Of a DNA stretch of 64,000 nucleotides, positions 9,002 to 17,602 are shown one piece after another. Both the position numbers and the translations under genes were made by a program. The stretch's first letter is position 1. Every line of letters starts with the position of its first letter. The notes under the pieces are model-generated. The model was given only the letters and a program-made list of their open reading frames with translations. It ran no database searches and had not been told where the DNA came from. Source of the DNA: DATFVJ01 sp963826515 (GTDB lineage: Bacteria; Actinomycetota; Actinomycetes; Streptosporangiales; Streptosporangiaceae); the NCBI GenBank assembly GCA_963826515.1, contig CAWGXI010000009.1, positions 1 through 64,000 on the forward strand, written 5' to 3'.

Positions 9002-9221
9002 TAACCGCCTTTGTCCCGAAGCTCGTGTCACGGTCTGCGGTGGCCCGGCAAGGCGCACGGGAGACGGCGACACCTTATAGTGACGGAATGGTAACAGAGG
9101 GTAGGTGGCAATGTAAGGGAACACGGACGCCGCAGGGCTGAGCCCTGGCGTGCCGCAGGGCTCAGCCCTGGCCTGGCGGCGCAACGACCATCGTCTTGCC
9201 CTTAGCTTTGGACGACCATAT
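9002..9221. repeat. tandem 21-bp palindromic repeat in the 5' flank
   Basis: GCCGCAGGGCTGAGCCCTGGC at 9129-9149 recurs at 9152-9172 with one change, and each copy is itself an almost perfect palindrome centred on CAGGGCT/AGCCCTG. It could be a double operator for the secreted hydrolase gene or a hairpin repeat. Confidence 0.5.
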
Positions 9222-9314
9222 GGGACAACGGCTTTCGCCGACTCCCGGGTGGTGACCTGCGCTGCAGAAGGGACGCGCAGCCGGTCCTACGGGGAGGCGG
9301 GGCACCGGGCGGCT
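9222..9314 (+). pseudogene. 93-bp copy of the 5' end of the acyl-CoA synthetase gene
   Basis: The stretch encoding TTAFADSRVVTCAAEGTRSRSYGEAGHRA is near-identical to the start of the acyl-CoA synthetase gene (about 20553-20645, KTAFADSRVVTCTEEGTRSRSYGEAGRRA). Similarity stops sharply on both sides. It is a short duplicated fragment, not a gene. Confidence 0.85.
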
Positions 9315-9375
9315 TGCTTGGCGGGGCCCGATGGATTGCGCCGGAACGAACCATGGATCAATCCGCCGCGCAAGG

Positions 9376-10074
9376 TTAGCCGAAGAGCGGGAATTGGCCG
9401 GCCAGCCGCCCGAGCAAAGAACGTTCGTCGCTGGTGAGCGGCAGCCGCCCGGTGCCCTTCAGCGCGTAGGTGCGGTCATCCCAGCTGACCGGCAGGGCGC
9501 CGCCGAGCAGCCCGTCGAGAACGCGGCGCACCAGCGCCAGGGAGGCCGGGTCGGGCGCCGGGGCGGCGGCCGACCCCGCGGTCAGGTCCAGGTAGTGAAT
9601 CGCAGCCTCTACCGCGAGGGTGGCGGTGAAATCCGCCGTCCGCAGTACATGACCCTGGGTGGTCACCCGGTCGTACCTACAGGCGCGTGCTGCCCTGCAG
9701 GCCGCTGCCGACGTATCCCGCCACTCCCGGCAAAGAGTGCCCGGCGGATACGCCGATGCGACGATGCGGACGTATTTGGCATGCGCCGCCGCCTCGGCGC
9801 TGCCGAGCGAGACGGGCTCGCCACTGCGCGGCGAGAACGGCCGCCAGTAGGACACATCGTCGGTGTCAACGGGATCCGTCGAGGGAGACGCGAACGTCCG
9901 CAACCCGCGCCGTGCGTCGAGCAGCATGTGGCAGAGAACGTCCGCGACGGTCCAGCCGGCGCACAGGCTCGCGCGCATCAGCTCCGCTTCGCCGAGCCCG
10001 TCAACAGCGGCCGTCACTTTCCCGTAGACGGCAGTCAGGGCATCCACGGCCGCCGTGAGGTCCAGGTCGGTCAT
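9376..10074 (-). CDS. maleylpyruvate isomerase-family mycothiol-dependent enzyme
   Basis: The ATG at 10074 (MTDLDLTAAVDALTAVYGKVTAAVDGL) has GCAGGA upstream and matches the usual start of this DinB-like four-helix family. Blocks SLCAGWTVADVLCHMLLDARRG and FTATLAVEAAIHYLDLT carry the His residues expected for metal binding. The 232-residue length fits. Members use mycothiol, the actinobacterial thiol, for isomerisation, conjugation or detoxification; the substrate cannot be read from sequence. Stands alone between a pseudogene and an IS graveyard. Confidence 0.75.
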   Translation of the reverse strand: MTDLDLTAAVDALTAVYGKVTAAVDGLGEAELMRASLCAGWTVADVLCHMLLDARRGLRTFASPSTDPVDTDDVSYWRPFSPRSGEPVSLGSAEAAAHAKYVRIVASAYPPGTLCREWRDTSAAACRAARACRYDRVTTQGHVLRTADFTATLAVEAAIHYLDLTAGSAAAPAPDPASLALVRRVLDGLLGGALPVSWDDRTYALKGTGRLPLTSDERSLLGRLAGQFPLFG

Positions 10075-10236
10075 CAGCGAATCCTGCCAGATGGCCGGTG
10101 GTTGCTCGAGCCGCCGCGGCCGCCGGATCCTGCCGGAGAAGCCCGGACCGCCCGGCACGGGCGAGGCGACCCCCTGGGTGAAGGGGGCTGCCCCGGGCCA
10201 TGAGGCGGACCGGGAATGGGCCGTTATGGCACCCAG

Positions 10237-10490
10237 TCAGGGCGCGGCGAACGCGGTGTACCCGTCCGGTGTGCCGAAGGCCGGTCGGGCCGTCGTACCC
10301 GGGTCCTGCGGTGCACAGGTACGACGGGCTGCAGGACAGATCGCGGAGACCATGTCCAGGTCGAGGGAGATCTCCGCGGCCCAGCCCGAATCGCCCGTCG
10401 GATAGCCTGTGCCGCCGTTCTCGTCGACCTTCCTGAAGCAGCCGTTCGCCGTGGTGCACGCGGGCAGGCTGTAGTTAGCGCTCGCGCAAT
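10237..10490 (-). pseudogene. S53-type (sedolisin/kumamolisin-like) peptidase relic with internal deletion
   Basis: Read on the minus strand, LPACTTANGCFRKVDENGG ... GYPTGDSGWAAEISLDLDMVSAICP is the pro/catalytic region of actinobacterial S53 peptidases, with the Glu-x3-Asp pair (E.SLD) of the sedolisin triad. The next bases, in another frame, read CSPSYLCTAGPGYDGPTGL and then, back in frame, GTPDGYTAFAAP-stop, which is the C-terminal block of the same family. The segment carrying the catalytic Ser is missing. So the gene lost its middle and gained two compensating frame changes, and its 5' end was replaced by transposase DNA. Confidence 0.6.
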
Positions 10491-10502
10491 AATTAATTCC
10501 CT

Positions 10503-11380
10503 TCATTCGGGCGTGTCGTGTCGCCGGGCGGGTCTGCTGGGATGGTGTAGTTCCAGTTGCCGTGGAACTGGTGGCACTGGTGGAACTGGTGGAACTGGTG
10601 GAACTGGTGGAACTGGTGGAACTGGTGGCGCTAGGTGCCGGGCCTCGAATGCCTTCATGTCCTTGTCCGGGATCCTGGTGCCCTTGGGGTAGATTCCGTT
10701 GTCCAGGACGGCGGTGACCTTCAGGCCGGTTCTGGTGGTGACCGCGCTGATCGTCTCGATGATGACCTCGTGGGAGACCAGCGGCCGGCCCCGCCAGTTC
10801 ATGGTGATCGCGGAGAACAGCCGGTGCTCTATTTTGTCCCGCTTGCTGGTTCCCGGTGGCAGGTGCGGCACGGTGATGTCCAGGCCGGCCTCGGCGGCGA
10901 GCGTGGCCAGCCCGGTCTTCCGCAGCCGCAGCCGGGAGCCGTTGGGCCCGCCGGAGCCGGCGGTGACCAGCAGGCGCCGGGCGCCGGGGCAGGCGGCCAG
11001 GCGCGGTCCGTTCCACCAGGAGCGGATCGAGGTGACGGCGAAGGCGCCGGTGCCGTGATCGGTGCCCACGTTGACCCAGCCGGTGTCCGCGGTCAGGCCG
11101 CAGCTCCCGTACGGGGTGACCTTGCCCAGCTCCTCGCCGGGGAAGTCGTGCACGCTGACCCGCTCGGGCTGCCCGGCCGGCGCCCATTCCGCCCCGCCGT
11201 TCTTGAAGTTCCCGGCATTCTGCTTCTTCTTCGCGTCCACGCTGATCACCGGGCTGCCGTCCTCCTGGAACGCTGTGACCTGGGCGTTGATGTACCGGAA
11301 CCGGGCGTCACGGTCCGGGGTGCTTCCCCTCGATGGTCTTGGCGTTGCCCTGCAGGCTGTACCCGGCCCCGGGGAGCGAA
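10503..11380 (-). pseudogene. ISAzo13-family transposase, N-terminally truncated and frameshifted
   Basis: VISVDAKKKQNAGNFKNGGAEW, VHDFPGEELGKVTPYG, WVNVGTDHGTGAFAVTSIRSWW, LLVTAGSGGPNGSRLR, PPGTSKRDKIEHRLFSAITMNWRGRPL are the conserved blocks of ISAzo13 transposases. Just upstream, GYSLQGNAKTIEGKHP and DRDARFRYINAQVTAFQ lie in two adjacent frames, so there is a one-base shift near 11310-11325. The N-terminal half is missing where IS30 DNA begins (~11380). At the C-terminus, an expanded 9-bp repeat puts the final HGNWNYT block out of frame. Confidence 0.75.
10562..10630. repeat. 9-bp microsatellite (GGTGGAACT)n
   Basis: About seven and a half copies of a GGTGGAACT-type 9-mer, one with GCACT. 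On the minus strand it codes for Pro-Pro-Val repeats near the end of the ISAzo13 transposase. It appears to have grown from the TTCCAC..CAGTT sequence encoding the terminal HQFHGNWNY block. Confidence 0.9.
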
Positions 11381-12157
11381 GTAGACCGGCAGGTCAGCGG
11401 CGAGGGTGAGGGCGGCATGCTGGGCCATCTCGGTGCCCTGATCCCAGGTCAGCGACCGGCGCAGGTGCGCGGGGAGCCCGTGCACCGCGCCGGACAGGGC
11501 GTCCTTCACCGAGGCGGCGGCGTGACCGGCCGGCAGCGCCACCGGGCACAGGTAGCGGCTGACCCGCTCCACCAGGGTACCCATCGCGGACTTGCTGCCC
11601 TTGCCGATGACCAGGTCGCCTTCCCAGTGGCCGGGCACCTGGCGGCCGGCCACCTCGGCGGGCCTGTCCTCGATGGAGCGCATGCCGGTGATCTTCGCGC
11701 CCGGGGTCTTCTTGCGCCCCCGCGGCTTGCGCTGCTCCCGGCCGGTCCGCAGTGCGGCGCCCTGGTCGCGCAGCTGGCCTTTGGGCTGCGCGTAGAACCA
11801 GGTGTAGATCGCCTCGTGCGATACCGGCATTACGGTCTCCCCCCGGGAGCGCTCGTAGCACAGCCTGCCCGCTATCTGCTCCGGCGACCAGCCGTTCCGC
11901 AGATCGCCGGTCACCCGCTCGCGCAATCCCGGCTCGGTGTCTATTTTGCGCTCCTTCGGGCGGCTGCGTGATTGGCGCGCCGCCGCATCCGCCCGGTGCG
12001 CCCGGTATTTCTCCCGCCCGCCGTGCCGGGTAATCTCCCGGGAGACGACCGATTCGTCCCGGCCGAGTGCTACGGCTATATCCTTGTTGTCCAGTCCTTT
12101 CGCCAGGCCACGGGAGATTTCCTCCCTGTCTTCCAATGTAAGGGGTTTGCGGGCCAC
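11381..12157 (-). pseudogene. IS30-family transposase, C-terminally truncated
   Basis: Starts at 12157 with the IS30 helix-turn-helix (LTLEDREEISRGLAKGLDNKDIAVALGRDESVVSREI). The DDE region follows: RSIEDRPAEVAGRQVPGHWEGDLVIGKGSKSAMGTLVERVSRY (first Asp in WEGDLV) and LTWDQGTEMAQH (second Asp). After DLPVYFA the family sequence stops and ISAzo13 DNA takes over, so the region with the third acidic residue is missing. Not functional. Confidence 0.8.
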
Positions 12158-12245
12158 GCTTTCTCCCCGTCAGTTCGCGTGTCCGCGGAACCCCTGGCAG
12201 GAAGAGTTTTTCTGCGGACGCTGCTCAATGGCGCGGCGGCCGTAG

Positions 12246-13124
12246 TCAGGGCAGTCTCCCGGCCGGTGCCGCGGGCTGCGCCAGTTCGAGGAACCGTTCC
12301 TCCAGCGTGGCCGGCATATCGTAAATCCTCGCCGGGATAGCGCCGAGCGCCTGCTGCACCTCCCCGGGTGAGGCACCGAGAACACGGAGCGTGCGGCCAA
12401 CCAGGCCCGCCACCTTTCCGGCACGCTCCATGGCCTCGAACGCGCCCGGCCAGTCGGCGGTCTCCACCACGGTCACGCGCGCCGAGCCGACGATTGTGGC
12501 CTCCTCACCCTCCGCGACGACCCGGCCGTCGGCCATCACCACCAGGCGGTCGCATTCGGCTGCCTCGTCCATATGGTGGGTTGTGACCAGCACTCCCGCG
12601 CCCGCGTCGGCCGCGTCGCGGATTGTCTCCCACAGCCGTGCCCTGGCGAGCGGGCCGACGCCGGACGTCGGCTCGTCAAGGACCAGCAGGTCGGGCCGGT
12701 GGGCGAGGGCCTGGGCGAAGGCGAGTCGTCGCTGCACGCCGAGGGGAAGCCGCCCGACCGGAACGTTTCGCAGCGGCTCAAGTCCCGCGGGCAACTCAGC
12801 AAGAGCATCACCGCCGAACGCAGCATGAGCGAAGGCCATGTTCTCCGCGGGCGTGAGATCCTCGTACAGGCCGAGGCCCTGCGGCACGTAACCGAGCCTG
12901 CGGCGGGTGTCGATGGACGGCGGCTGCCCGAAGAGGCTGACCTCGCCCCGGGTTGGCGCCAGCAGGCCGAGCAGCATCCTGATCAGCGTTGTCTTACCCG
13001 CGCCGTTGGCGCCGAGCAGGCCAACCACCTCCCGGGGCGCCACTTGCAGATCAACGTCGCGGACCACGGCGAGGTGGCCGAATACGCGGGTCGCACCCGT
13101 GCTCTGTGCGAGCAACTCGGTCAT
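12246..13124 (-). CDS. ABC transporter ATP-binding protein
   Basis: The ATG at 13124 overlaps the stop of the upstream ATPase gene (ATGA), giving a 292-residue protein; longer frames upstream only translate the neighbour. Walker A is GANGAGKTT, the Q-loop region is GYVPQGLGLYEDLTPAEN, Walker B is LLVLDEPTSGVGP and the switch His is in VTTHHMDEA. The signature is LPLGVQRR rather than the usual LSGGxxQR, a noticeable departure. It is the second of two ATPases followed by one ABC-2 permease, the layout of YhiH/YhhJ-type drug or metabolite exporters at the membrane. Confidence 0.85.
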   Translation of the reverse strand: MTELLAQSTGATRVFGHLAVVRDVDLQVAPREVVGLLGANGAGKTTLIRMLLGLLAPTRGEVSLFGQPPSIDTRRRLGYVPQGLGLYEDLTPAENMAFAHAAFGGDALAELPAGLEPLRNVPVGRLPLGVQRRLAFAQALAHRPDLLVLDEPTSGVGPLARARLWETIRDAADAGAGVLVTTHHMDEAAECDRLVVMADGRVVAEGEEATIVGSARVTVVETADWPGAFEAMERAGKVAGLVGRTLRVLGASPGEVQQALGAIPARIYDMPATLEERFLELAQPAAPAGRLP

Positions 13125-14176
13125 GAGGGCGACCTGGAAGAGAGTTCGCGCGCCAGCGCGGCGACGATCACTGCGTCCTGCAGATCGGGTTTCGCCGTCG
13201 CGCTCCGCATTCCGTCCGCGCCGCTCAGAATTCCGTCCGCGCCGCTCAGATCCGCGCTTCCAATGTCCTTCGCAGCGCCGGGGATCGCGCTGGCTGGGAT
13301 CGCCTTGTCTGGGATCGCCTTGTCTGGGATCGCGCTGGCTGGGATGGCCTTGTTTGGGAGGGCGCTGGCTGGGATCGCGCTGGCTGGGATCGCGCCGTCC
13401 TCGCCGGTGCCAGGTGGGATCCACACCCGCCACGTTGGCCCGCGCCGCCAGGCACGCCTTGCAACCTCACCGCGCAGCCGTTCTGGCGAGATTTTGATCG
13501 TTCCCTTAACCGCCGCGATGATCTCGTCCGGGGTGCCCTGTGCGAGTTGCTCGCCTTCGTCGAGCACGAGCACAGAGGCGGCGCGTTCGGCCTCGTCCAG
13601 ATAGGTGGTGGTAAGGACGACCGCTGCGCCGCCAGCCGCCGCGCGTGCGATCAGCCACCACAGGTCGGCTCTGCTCACCGGATCCACCCCCGTGGTCGGC
13701 TCGTCGAGGACGAGCAAGTCGGGTTCGTGCAGCATCGCGCGGATCACGCCGAGCTTTTGCCGCATCCCGCCGGAAAGATTTCCCGCCAGGCGGCGCTGTG
13801 CGGCCGCGAGGCCGGTGCGCTCGAGATACTCCTGGGTCCGTGCTCGTGCCTGCTTGGCGGGTACACCGTAGCCTGCGGCGGCGAACTCCAGGTTCTCCTG
13901 GACCGACAGATCAGGATAGGTGCCTGAAGTCGCGGTCAGGTAGCCCGTCCGGTCCGGGGCGGGGCGCCGGGCCTCTCCGCTGTCCGGGGCCGCCGCGCCG
14001 GCCAGGATGCGGAGCAGCGTCGTCTTACCCGCGCCGTCCCCGCCGACGACGCCGGTCACCTGCCCCTGTGGCACGTCAAGGGTGACCTCGCGCAGCGCCA
14101 CGCGCTCGCCGTACGTCACGGTCACCGCGCGTACTCCCCAGGCGGCTTCAGGCTCGTGGCCGGCCTGGCGGGTCAC
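13121..14176 (-). CDS. ABC transporter ATP-binding protein with pentapeptide-repeat tail
   Basis: GTG at 14176 overlaps the permease stop (GTGA). The ATPase core has Walker A GGDGAGKTT at residues 45-53, signature NLSGGMRQK, Walker B LLVLDEPTTGVDP and TTTYLDEA. After residue ~255 a regulatory tail contains eight copies of a five-residue unit (AIPAS, AIPDK, ALPNK), then a Gly/Ala/Asp-rich end. The repeat is a DNA tandem array, not a known domain, and probably a tolerated linker. Translationally coupled to the permease before it and the second ATPase after it. Confidence 0.85.
   Translation of the reverse strand: MTRQAGHEPEAAWGVRAVTVTYGERVALREVTLDVPQGQVTGVVGGDGAGKTTLLRILAGAAAPDSGEARRPAPDRTGYLTATSGTYPDLSVQENLEFAAAGYGVPAKQARARTQEYLERTGLAAAQRRLAGNLSGGMRQKLGVIRAMLHEPDLLVLDEPTTGVDPVSRADLWWLIARAAAGGAAVVLTTTYLDEAERAASVLVLDEGEQLAQGTPDEIIAAVKGTIKISPERLRGEVARRAWRRGPTWRVWIPPGTGEDGAIPASAIPASALPNKAIPASAIPDKAIPDKAIPASAIPGAAKDIGSADLSGADGILSGADGMRSATAKPDLQDAVIVAALARELSSRSPS
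13281..13395. repeat. 15-bp in-frame tandem repeat
   Basis: About eight copies of a 15-mer of the form CTGGCTGGGATCGCG / TTGTCTGGGATCGCC, keeping reading frame within the ATPase gene on the minus strand. Confidence 0.9.
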
Positions 14177-15355
14177 CGGGGTGCTCCGCCGGACGCCACC
14201 GCCTCGGCTTGCTGGCGCTGCTGCCCGCGCCGCGGCGCAGGTGCGAGGAATCGCCGGAAGCGCAGGGTCGCAAGTCCGGTGACGATGACGCCGATCAGCG
14301 CCAGGTAGGCGAACGAGTGCCACAGTGCCCCGATCGGCGCACCGCGCAGCATGACACCACGGGCGATCTGGGTGAAATAGGTGAGGGGCAGGATGTAGCC
14401 GAGCCAGCGTACCCCAGCGGCCATCGAGGCCAACGGGAAGATCAATCCGGACAGCATGATCTGCGGCAGCATCACCATGATCGCAAGCTGGATCGCCTGG
14501 CCCTGTGTCTGCGACACGCTGGAGATGAGGACGCCCATGCCGAGGGTCACGAAAAGGAACAGCAGCGCGCCGAGCCCGAAGACAAGCACCGAGCCGCGGA
14601 AGGGGACAGCGAACAGCGCCACGCCAAGCGCGACGACGATCGCGAGGTCCACCGCGGCCACGAGGAAGTAGGGCGCGATCTTTCCGAGGAAGACGTCACG
14701 CGGGCGCAGCGGCATGACCGCGAGTTGCTCCAGCGTGCCCGCCTGCCGCTCGCGGACGACGCCGAGGCTGGTGATGACCATGCCGACGAACAGCAGGATC
14801 AGGCCAGGCAAGCCCGGGGACCATGATTTCCGATGTCTTCAGTGCCGGGTTGAAGAGCACTTCGACCCGCGGCGCGAACCCGGCAGAAGGGACGGCTGCG
14901 GCGCCTGCCGCCGCGCCTCGCGCGGCGGTCGGCCCGGCGGCGCCGGTAGCAGCAGGCCCCGGCGCGTTCGCGGGCGCCTGCGCCGATCGGGCTGCCATGG
15001 CGGCGAGCTCGGCCTTGGCGGCGTTCGCCGTGAACAGCTGTGAGCCGTCGATCAGTATCGTCGCGCTGCCCGTGCCCGTGACGATCGCGACCTCGGTGTC
15101 CCCGTCGCGTAGCGCGGCGACGGCGTCGCTGTGGCCGTCGCCTGGGGCGACCCGCACCGGACGGAACTTCGGCGGCAGCTCCGCCGCGACCAGCCGGGCC
15201 TGCGGCCCGACAACTGTGGTACGGATCGTCGTCACGTCGAAGCTGGCCGCATAACCGAAGATGATCAGCAGCAGGATCGGCAGGAAGATCATCATCGCCA
15301 GAGTGCGCCTGTCGCGTCTTAGCTGGCGGAACTCTTTGACGATCATCGCCCACAT
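14173..15355 (-). pseudogene. ABC-2 type permease, frameshifted
   Basis: ATG at 15355 follows AGGAGG. The N-terminal part (MIVKEFRQLRRDRRTLAMMIFLPILLLIIFGYAASFDV) gives the first membrane helix and then an extracytoplasmic domain with an Ala/Gly/Pro-rich stretch, up to SEIMVPG. There the frame breaks: the second part (GLILLFVGMVITSLGVVRERQAGTLEQLAVMPLRPRDVFLGK ... PQIMLSGLIFPLASM ... LTYFTQIARGVMLRG) is in another frame from about 14812. The junction carries ten extra bases (TGCCTGGCCT inside CCCGGGCTGATCCTG), so a small insertion explains the shift. If the assembly is right, the exporter is inactive. Confidence 0.75.
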
Positions 15356-15828
15356 GAATCAGTCCTCCTGCTTGCGCACGATTGGCCAGTGCGGGACGTA
15401 GCGGCGTGCCGCTCAAACCAAAACTCAACGCTCGATGAATTTTAAGCCCTGCAGGGCTTCGCGGCAATTCTTGTCCTCGCTCCCCGCCCGCGCGCGGGTG
15501 CCGGTGCGGTCCGGTCTGCGCTGTGCGATGCGGTCCCGCGCGCAGTGTGGTGCGGCGGGTGCGGTGCGATGCGGTCCGGCGTGCGGTGTGGTGCGGCGTG
15601 CGCGCGGCGCCGCTGGCGGTGCGTGGGTGCGGTGCGGTGCGGTCTGGCGTGCGCGTGGTCCGGCGCGCGGTACGGAGCCTGCCGTGGCGAAGTCCGGTCA
15701 TATCAGCGGCCACGACCTGAACCGGTTGCGTCGGCGGTTCGTGTAGAGGCTGTTGGTGGCGATGGCATCGCCTGTAACGGTGTGCTGCTAGCACCTCAGC
15801 GGGTACCAGGGAAGGGGCGCTGGAACAC
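15356..15828. repeat. low-complexity GC-rich stretch
   Basis: Between about 15500 and 15670 the sequence is built from overlapping GTGCGGTGCG, GCGGTCC and GTGCGGCG words, a degenerate repeat with strong G-over-C skew. It codes for nothing recognisable. Confidence 0.6.
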
Positions 15829-16116
15829 ATGGGAACAATCAATCGCGCCACCGCGGCGGGGTCCGCGGTAGCAGCGATCGCAGCGGGCGCGCTCATCGCT
15901 GGCGCGCCGGGTGCGGGAGCGCAGCAAGCGTCCCACGGCCCGTTCATCGGGCGCTTTCACACCATCTCGACGATCGCATCCACGGTGCCCAAGAACGGCG
16001 ACGTGAACCCGTACGGGGTCGCGGTGGTGCAGCGGAGCACGGGCAAGCTGCACCGGGGCGACGTGCTCGTCAGTAACTTCAACAACGTCAAAAACCAGCT
16101 GCGGGCGCGCCCCTGA
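15829..16116 (+). pseudogene. 5' fragment of a secreted NHL/lactonase-type beta-propeller protein
   Basis: ATG at 15829 after GAAGGGG. Signal peptide (about 30 residues, ending AGAQQ), then HTISTIASTVPKNGDVNPYGVAVVQRSTGKLHRGDVLVSNFNN, which resembles the start of secreted actinobacterial proteins with NHL-like repeats. It stops after 95 residues at LRARP, where the sequence becomes an inverted-repeat GC block, so the propeller body is missing. Confidence 0.55.
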
Positions 16117-16155
16117 ACCCGGCCCGCCCCCAGCTCCACCGAGCCCGCAGGGGGA

Positions 16156-16192
16156 GTTGCGGGCGGGCCCGTGAACCCGGCCCGCCCGCAAC
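16156..16192. terminator. strong GC hairpin
   Basis: GTTGCGGGCGGG (16156-16167) and CCCGCCCGCAAC (16181-16192) pair over 12 bp with a 13-base loop. More G/C-rich partial repeats flank it. No T-run follows, as is usual for actinomycete terminators. Confidence 0.5.
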
Positions 16193-16327
16193 TGGGCCCG
16201 CGCGGGCCCCGCCCGGGCGCTGCGGGGGCGTGCCCGGGCGGTGCGGGTGTGCGGCAGCGCGACACGCCGTAGCGACTTCTACGTAAATCTAGGACCGGCG
16301 CTAGATTCGGCCATAGAGTGCGATGAT

Positions 16328-17506
16328 GTGGACCCGGTACGCAACCCCTATGCTCCAGGCGCTGGGCAGCGCCCTCCTGAACTCGCCGGCCGCGATCGTG
16401 AGATCGGCCAGTTCGAGGTGGTGCTCGAGCGCGTCGCCCGTGGCCGCCCCGAGCGCAGCATGGTGCTCACCGGGTTGCGTGGCGTCGGGAAGACGGTGCT
16501 TCTCAACACGTTCAGGTCGATGGCCATCGGACGGCTGTGGGGCACCGGCAAGATCGAGGCCCGGCCGGATCAGTCGATCAGGCGGCCGGTCGCGGGAGCG
16601 CTGCATATGGCGGTCCGCGAACTTGCCCCACGGCACCGGGCGCCTGATCGCATCGAATACTTCCTCGGCGTGCTCAAGGCCTTTGCCGCCCGGGACCCGA
16701 AGGCTGCCAAGGGAGCGGCGCTCTCGCTGGGTATCGATGCGCTGCCGGTCCGCGGTCGCGCCGATTCCGGCGACATGGAAATCGATCTGACGGAGTTGTT
16801 CGCCGACGCGGCATCCATCGCCACCGATCTGGGTGTCGGCATAGCGTTGTTCGTCGATGAGATGCAGGACGTGCCCGCGGCCGACGTTTCCGCGCTCTGT
16901 GCCGCGTGCCACGAGCTTTCGCAGACCGGCGGGCCGCTCATCGTGGTGGGCGCCGGCCTGCCGCACCTGCCTTCTGTGCTGTCCGCGAGCAAGAGCTACT
17001 CCGAGCGGTTGTTCCGCTATGTCCGGATCGATCGGCTCGACCGCGAGGCCGCCGACCTAGCGCTGATCGCGCCGGCGGAACGAGAGGGCGTCGAGTTCAA
17101 GCCGAGCGCGCTGGACGCGCTCTACCTCGCCGCTGACGGCTATCCGTACTTCGTCCAGGCATACGGAAAGGTCACCTGGGATGTCGCCACCGCCAGCCCG
17201 ATCTCGGCCGATGACGTACGGGTGGCCGCGCCCGAGGCGGAGGGTGAGCTTGCCGTGGGCTTCTTCGGCAGCAGGTACGAGCGCGCTACACCGGCGGAGC
17301 GCGAGTACATGCGTGCGATGGCTGCGCTAGGCGACGAGCCTGTGCCCACGGCGGATGTCGCCGACGAACTCGGGCGCAAGCCGTCGAGCCTGTCCCCGGC
17401 ACGTGACGGCCTGATCAAGAAGGGTCTCATCTACAGTTCCGAGCGCGGGCTCATCGCGTTCACCGTGCCGCATTTTGGCCAGTTCCTGCGTGCCCAGCCG
17501 GCCTGA
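16328..17506 (+). CDS. AAA-type ATP-binding protein (Orc1/Cdc6-like fold)
   Basis: Family similarity begins VDPVRNPYAPGAGQRPPELAGRDREI, so the GTG at 16328 is chosen; no ribosome site is visible and a TAGATT hexamer about 15 bases upstream fits a leaderless transcript. Walker A is LRGVGKTVLL (around residue 53), Walker B IALFVDEMQDV, with sensor-type VVGAGLPHLPS. The C-terminal ~80 residues form a winged helix (VPTADVADELGRKPSSLSPARDGLIKKGLI). It is a conserved actinobacterial cytoplasmic ATPase of unknown job; its type is often linked to mobile DNA. Confidence 0.8.
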   Translation: MDPVRNPYAPGAGQRPPELAGRDREIGQFEVVLERVARGRPERSMVLTGLRGVGKTVLLNTFRSMAIGRLWGTGKIEARPDQSIRRPVAGALHMAVRELAPRHRAPDRIEYFLGVLKAFAARDPKAAKGAALSLGIDALPVRGRADSGDMEIDLTELFADAASIATDLGVGIALFVDEMQDVPAADVSALCAACHELSQTGGPLIVVGAGLPHLPSVLSASKSYSERLFRYVRIDRLDREAADLALIAPAEREGVEFKPSALDALYLAADGYPYFVQAYGKVTWDVATASPISADDVRVAAPEAEGELAVGFFGSRYERATPAEREYMRAMAALGDEPVPTADVADELGRKPSSLSPARDGLIKKGLIYSSERGLIAFTVPHFGQFLRAQPA

Positions 17507-17602
17507 CCGCAGCCCCTGACGTCGCTGCCGGTGTCCTTATGCCTTCTTCTCTGCCCTTATCTTCGCCGGTCTACCCGTGATGCTAGAGATGGCTAGAAAG
17601 AG

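Noticed and set aside
10237..11187. 316-codon minus-strand frame as one protein
   Set aside because: Most of it is ISAzo13 read in the wrong frame; only the last ~85 codons (S53 relic) are meaningful.
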